A DNA stretch of 9,684 nt from assembly GCA_040881985.1 (NCBI GenBank), contig JBBECE010000043.1:1-9684 (forward strand), given 5' to 3'. A program made the translations under genes and the position numbers. Every line of letters starts with the position of its first letter. Position 1 is the stretch's first letter. Positions 5,524 through 9,684 of the stretch are shown one piece after another. The notes below the pieces were generated by a model. It was not told the origin of the DNA. It saw nothing but the letters and a program-made list of their open reading frames with translations, and did no database searches. This DNA comes from JBBECE01 sp040881985. Lineage in GTDB: Bacteria; Pseudomonadota; Alphaproteobacteria; Rhizobiales; Devosiaceae.

Positions 5524-8500
5524 TGCACCTTCTTGCCGCTCAGGCGGGAGCGATACAGCAAGAGGGCGAGGCGATCGATCTCGACCAATCGCCGGCGCCG
5601 ATTCTCATCCTTTCCGCCGCCGACAGCGAGCTCACGATGCTGGCCGGTGCCGCCGACCGGGCCGGGGCAAAGGACCTGCGCCTCGCCTCGACCTTGCGGC
5701 TCGCCCATCATCTTTCGGTCGACCGCTGGATCGACAAGACAGCGCGCCACGCCAGGCTTGTCGTGGCGCGGCTCTTGGGCGGGCGCGCCTATTGGCCCTA
5801 TGGGGTCGACGAACTCGTGGCGCTCGCCGCTTCAACCTGGATCAAACTCGCGCTTCTGCCCGGCGACGCCACTCCCGACCCCGACCTTTTAGCCCGCTCG
5901 ACCGTCAGCGAGGCCGTTTGGCGGCGGCTCCACGGGCTTTTCACCGCCGGCGGGCCGGAAAATGCCGACCTGATACTCGCCGCCTGCCGCGCCCTTGCCG
6001 ACAATCGGACGATCCCCGACGCGCCCCCGCGTCCCTTCCCGCGCTTCGGCCATTGGTGGCCGGGGGAAGGAATAGTTGAAGCCGAACAAATCGCGCCGCG
6101 CATCGGCGCTCGCGCCGTCACCCCGATCCTCTTCTATCGAGCCGCGCTCGAAGGCGCCGGCACAGCGACGCTTGAGGCCCTCGTCGCGGCGCTCGAAGAA
6201 ACCCAACGTGCGCCGGTGCCGCTGCTTGTCTCCTCCCTAAAGGAAGCGTCTTGCGTTCGCTTCGTCCGCGCCGCTTTCGAGCGTTTCCCGCCCGCCGCGA
6301 TCCTCAATCTCACCGGCTTCGCGCTCGGCCTCGATTCAATCGAGGAAAAGCTCAATCCCTTTGCTGGCACGGACGCCCCCATCATCCAGCTCATCCAGTC
6401 GGGCCGCCCGGCGGAGCTTTGGCGCGGCGGCAAAGAGGGTCTCTCGGCCAAGGACTTGGCCATGCAGCTCGTCCTGCCCGAGATCGACGGCCGCATCGGC
6501 GGGCTGATCGTCGGCCACAAAGAGGCCGATGTCTGGCACAAGGCGACCGAGTGCCCGCTCTCGGCCTATGCGCCGGACGCCGGCGGCATCGCCGCCGCGG
6601 TCGAGCTTGCCGGCAGTTGGATTCGCCTCCGCCATGCCGCGCCCGCCGACCGTCGCATCGGCATCGTCCTCGCCAACTATCCGATTCGCGACGGGCGCCT
6701 CGCCAATGGCGTCGGCTATGACGCCCCGCAATCGACAATCGAGATTCTGAAATTGCTGGCGGACGCCGGATACGCTCTCGATGCCATACCCGCAACCGGC
6801 AACGATCTCATCGATCTCCTGCAATCCGGCCCGACCAATGCAAACCCGCAGCGCGGGGAGGGGGAGTTGCTGTCCTTCGCGCGCTACCGGGAACTGTTCG
6901 CCGCGCTGCCCGAGGAACTTCGCAATCAGGTGACCACCCGCTGGGGTGCGCCGGAAAAAGATCGCTTCGCCCGCGCCGATGGGTTCCATCTGCCGGTGAT
7001 CGCCTTCGGCAATGTCGCGATCTTGCTGCAGCCGTCTCGCGGCTACGATCTCGACCCCGAGGCGGCGTATCATTCACCCGATCTCGTGCCGCCGCATGGC
7101 TATGTCGCCGCCTATCTCTGGCTCGCCCGCGAGTTCAGCGCGCACGCGATCGTTCACAACGGCAAGCACGGCAATCTCGAATGGCTGCCCGGCCGCGCCA
7201 CGGCGCTTGGCCCCGCCGACTATCCGATGGCGCTCTGGGGCCGTCTGCCGCACCTTTACCCCTTCATCGTCAACGATCCGGGGGAGGGGACGCAGGCCAA
7301 GCGCCGCGCTGGCGCGGTCATAATTGATCATTTGATCCCGCCGCTGACCCGCGCCGAGACTTACGGACCGCTGAAAGACCTCGAGGCGCTATGCGACGAA
7401 TATTTCGCCGCTTCCGGCATGGATCGCCGCCGCCTCCAGAGCCTCCGCCGCCGCATTTTCGACCTCTCCCGCGACACCGGCCTCGACGAGGATGCCGGCA
7501 TTGCCGGCGAAGACGATTTGGCGCTCGGTCGGCTCGACACTTACCTCTGCGAACTTAAGGAATCTCAAATCCGCGACGGGTTGCATGTTTTCGGCCAATG
7601 CCCGACCGGCGCCCTCGAACGCGATCTCGTCGTCGCGCTGACCCGCGTGCCGCGCGGCGAGACGCCGGGCGAGGCGTCGCTCATCCGCGCCCTGGCCGAC
7701 GATCTTGCTCTCGGCTTTGATCCGCTGACTGCCGGCTTCGGCGCCCACTGGCGGGGTCCCAAACCGGAGGTCTTGGCACGCCTGAGCGGCGCATCGTGGC
7801 GGACGAGCGGCGACACCGTCGAGCGGTTGGAATTGCTGGCCGCGCAGATCGTCGATGGCGCCGGCATCGACCCAAATTGGGCCGCAACGCATTCTGTCCT
7901 ATCGGCTGTCAAGACCAGGATTCGCCCGGTGCTCGCAGCCTGCGGCTCCCTCGAACGGGAAAACCTCCTCAAGGGCCTCGACGGAAAATTCGTTCCCCCC
8001 GGCCCCTCCGGCGCGCCCTCGCGTGGGCGGCTCGATGTGCTCCCCACCGGCCGCAACTTCCATTCCCTCGACAATCGCGCCGTGCCCACCCCGACCGCCT
8101 GGGAACTCGGGCGGAAATCCGCCGAGAGCCTCCTCGCCCGGCATTTTCAGGATCACGGCGTCCCCCTGCGCTCGGCAGCGCTCTCAGTCTGGGGCACATC
8201 GAATATGCGCACCGGCGGCGACGATATCGCGCAAGCCCTGGCGCTGATTGGCGCGAAACCCGTCTGGGATCCGGGTTCGCTGCGCGTCTCCGGCTACGAA
8301 ATTATCCCGCTGGCGAAACTCGGCCGCCCGCGCACCGACGTGACGCTCAAAATCTCCGGCCTTTTCCGCGATGCCTTCCCAGGCCAGATCGAGCTCTTCG
8401 ACCGCGCCGCCCGCGCCATCGGCGCGCTCGACGAGCCCGAGGACCAGAATCCCATCGCCGCCCGGATGCGCAGCGATGCGCTGATGCTGATCGGGGAAGG

Positions 8501-9227
8501 CGCCAACGTCGACGCGGCGGCGCTCAAAGCCGGCTATCGCATTTTTGGCTCAAAGCCCGGCGCTTATGGCGCGGGCCTGCAGGGGTTGATCGATTCCGGC
8601 AATTGGAAAACCAATGCCGATCTCGCCACCGCCTTCCTCAATTGGGGCCAATATGCTTATGGCGCTAAGAGCCCCGGCACCCCCGAGCGCGCCCGCTTCG
8701 CCGCCCGCCTCAAGGACATCGACGCGGTCCTCCACAATCAGGACAATCGCGAACACGACGTCTTGGATTCCGACGATTATTACCAGTTTGAAGGCGGGCT
8801 CGCGGCGACCGCGACGGTGCTCTCCGGCACGCGCCCAGCGATCTATCATTCCGACCATTCCCGGCCCGAACGTCCGGTGACGCGAACCCTAGAGGAGGAA
8901 ATCGGCCGCGTCGTCAGGTCGAGGGTTGTCAATCCGAAATGGATCGCGGGCGTCAAGCGCCACGGCTACAAGGGCGCCTTCGAGATCGTCGCCACGCTCG
9001 ACTACATGTTCGCCTTCGCGGCCACCACCGGCGCGGTCAAGTCCCACCATTTCGACCTCGCCTTCGACGCCTTTGTGCTGGACGAGCCGACCCGCGCCTT
9101 CATCGAAGCGAACAATGGCGCCGGTTATGATGAGCTACTGGCGAAGTTCCGCGAGGCACAGGACCGCGGCTTCTGGACGCCGAGATCGAACTCGGCTTAC
9201 GCTTTGCTTGAGGAGCATGCCGCGTGA
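5523..9227 (+). CDS. cobN: Aerobic cobaltochelatase, large subunit CobN
   Basis: The 1,234-residue product is the large subunit of the ATP-dependent cobaltochelatase (with CobS and CobT), which inserts cobalt into hydrogenobyrinic acid a,c-diamide in the aerobic cobalamin pathway. It is close to the usual CobN length of about 1,250. The N-terminus MHLLAAQ...IDLDQSPAPILILSAAD is typical of the family. The CobN/BchH-type motif HNGKHGNLEWLPG is at 545-557, and SVWGTSNMRTGGDDIAQAL starts at residue 888. A YNxNxx-like family core cannot be judged by eye, but no frameshift or gap is seen. The start ATG at 5523 shares one base with the cobW TGA (TGATG). No Shine-Dalgarno sequence precedes it, so translation probably depends on ribosomes finishing cobW. 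BchH and other CobN-like magnesium or nickel chelatase proteins are alternatives, but the cobW/cobO/riboswitch context points to cobalt. cobS and cobT are not in this window; in many alphaproteobacteria they lie elsewhere. Confidence 0.97.
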   Translation: MHLLAAQAGAIQQEGEAIDLDQSPAPILILSAADSELTMLAGAADRAGAKDLRLASTLRLAHHLSVDRWIDKTARHARLVVARLLGGRAYWPYGVDELVALAASTWIKLALLPGDATPDPDLLARSTVSEAVWRRLHGLFTAGGPENADLILAACRALADNRTIPDAPPRPFPRFGHWWPGEGIVEAEQIAPRIGARAVTPILFYRAALEGAGTATLEALVAALEETQRAPVPLLVSSLKEASCVRFVRAAFERFPPAAILNLTGFALGLDSIEEKLNPFAGTDAPIIQLIQSGRPAELWRGGKEGLSAKDLAMQLVLPEIDGRIGGLIVGHKEADVWHKATECPLSAYAPDAGGIAAAVELAGSWIRLRHAAPADRRIGIVLANYPIRDGRLANGVGYDAPQSTIEILKLLADAGYALDAIPATGNDLIDLLQSGPTNANPQRGEGELLSFARYRELFAALPEELRNQVTTRWGAPEKDRFARADGFHLPVIAFGNVAILLQPSRGYDLDPEAAYHSPDLVPPHGYVAAYLWLAREFSAHAIVHNGKHGNLEWLPGRATALGPADYPMALWGRLPHLYPFIVNDPGEGTQAKRRAGAVIIDHLIPPLTRAETYGPLKDLEALCDEYFAASGMDRRRLQSLRRRIFDLSRDTGLDEDAGIAGEDDLALGRLDTYLCELKESQIRDGLHVFGQCPTGALERDLVVALTRVPRGETPGEASLIRALADDLALGFDPLTAGFGAHWRGPKPEVLARLSGASWRTSGDTVERLELLAAQIVDGAGIDPNWAATHSVLSAVKTRIRPVLAACGSLERENLLKGLDGKFVPPGPSGAPSRGRLDVLPTGRNFHSLDNRAVPTPTAWELGRKSAESLLARHFQDHGVPLRSAALSVWGTSNMRTGGDDIAQALALIGAKPVWDPGSLRVSGYEIIPLAKLGRPRTDVTLKISGLFRDAFPGQIELFDRAARAIGALDEPEDQNPIAARMRSDALMLIGEGANVDAAALKAGYRIFGSKPGAYGAGLQGLIDSGNWKTNADLATAFLNWGQYAYGAKSPGTPERARFAARLKDIDAVLHNQDNREHDVLDSDDYYQFEGGLAATATVLSGTRPAIYHSDHSRPERPVTRTLEEEIGRVVRSRVVNPKWIAGVKRHGYKGAFEIVATLDYMFAFAATTGAVKSHHFDLAFDAFVLDEPTRAFIEANNGAGYDELLAKFREAQDRGFWTPRSNSAYALLEEHAA

Positions 9228-9684
9228 AAAAAACCGACGCCACCACCGAAGCGGAAATCAACGCCCGCCACGCCGACAAGATGCGCAAAAAGAAAGCCGC
9301 GCGCGACAAGATCATCGCCACCAAGACCGTCGAGAGGGGGCTGATCATCGTCCATACCGGCAAGGGCAAGGGCAAAACGACCGCCGGCTTCGGCATGGTC
9401 TTCCGCGCCATCGGCAACGACATGAAAGTCGGCGTCGTCCAGTTCGTCAAAGGCCGCTGGCCGACCGGCGAGCGCAAGGCGCTCGAGGCTTTCCCGGATC
9501 AGGTGACGTTCGCCACCATGGGCGAGGGTTTTACCTGGGAGACCCAGGACCGCGCCCGCGACATCGCCGCGGCTCGCGCCGCCTGGGAGAGAGCGAAGGC
9601 GATGATCCTCGACGACATTCATCAGCTGGTGCTTTGCGACGAGCTCAACATCGTCCTGCGCTACGACTATCTGCCGTTGCAGGA
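9224..9684 (+). CDS. cobO: Corrinoid adenosyltransferase CobO, N-terminal part
   Basis: The first 153 codons are present and the gene runs off the right edge; members have about 200 residues. The enzyme (CobO/BtuR/CobA type) transfers the adenosyl group of ATP to the cobalt of reduced cobyrinic acid a,c-diamide or other corrinoids. Visible motifs are the P-loop HTGKGKGKTTAGFG (44-57), FVKGRW (74-79), MGEGFTWE (99-106) and LVLCDELN (135-142). An N-terminal lysine- and arginine-rich extension precedes the P-loop, as is common in proteobacterial members. The start is GTG at 9224, overlapping the cobN stop (GTGA). It is supported by GAGGAG (9210-9215), eight bases upstream; the next in-frame ATG, at 9281, would lose 19 residues. 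The product acts directly after the cobaltochelatase in the aerobic pathway once cobalt is reduced, so its position behind cobN is functionally coherent. Confidence 0.95.
   Translation, partial: MKKTDATTEAEINARHADKMRKKKAARDKIIATKTVERGLIIVHTGKGKGKTTAGFGMVFRAIGNDMKVGVVQFVKGRWPTGERKALEAFPDQVTFATMGEGFTWETQDRARDIAAARAAWERAKAMILDDIHQLVLCDELNIVLRYDYLPLQ

Noticed and set aside
1..9684. CRISPR arrays, insertion sequences, tRNA or rRNA genes, and signs of recent transfer
   Set aside because: No direct repeat arrays, transposase motifs, terminal repeats or cloverleaf-like segments were seen, and base composition and codon style look uniform by eye.

Overview
The window is high-GC DNA with dense, short-spaced genes, and all recognisable products resemble alphaproteobacterial families. 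The aerobic cobalamin genes (CobN-type cobaltochelatase, CobW, CobO) and the CbtAB cobalt transporter under a cobalamin riboswitch suggest an alphaproteobacterium, perhaps Hyphomicrobiales-like. This placement rests on gene content and protein resemblance, not on a search.

Layout. Bases 1-523 hold the C-terminal part of a glycerate 2-kinase on the + strand. Bases 692-1852 on the - strand encode a secreted or membrane protein: a signal peptide, seven repeats of about 17 residues (probably a bactofilin-like beta-solenoid) and a polytopic C-terminal membrane region. It ends in a clear intrinsic terminator at 634-669. A 237-base divergent intergenic region follows, then uxuA (mannonate dehydratase) at 2090-3295 on the +. 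Its likely terminator lies immediately upstream of, and partly overlaps, a candidate promoter for the next transcription unit.

From about 3357 to the right edge runs one B12-controlled unit on the + strand: cobalamin riboswitch (3359-3545), cbtB, cbtA, cobW, cobN and the start of cobO. The last four genes overlap by 1-4 bases at each junction, which points to a tightly coupled operon. CbtA/CbtB would bring in cobalt. CobW would act as a metal-binding GTPase that supports delivery. CobN is the large subunit that inserts cobalt into hydrogenobyrinate a,c-diamide, and CobO adenosylates the product. When cobalamin is plentiful, the leader would switch the whole set off. CobS and CobT, the partner subunits of CobN, are not in the window.

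No mobile element, CRISPR array, tRNA or rRNA was seen. The window is mostly well-understood metabolism. The least explained item is the repeat-bearing membrane protein at 692-1852, and the most interesting regulatory detail is the compressed terminator-promoter-riboswitch junction at 3295-3604.
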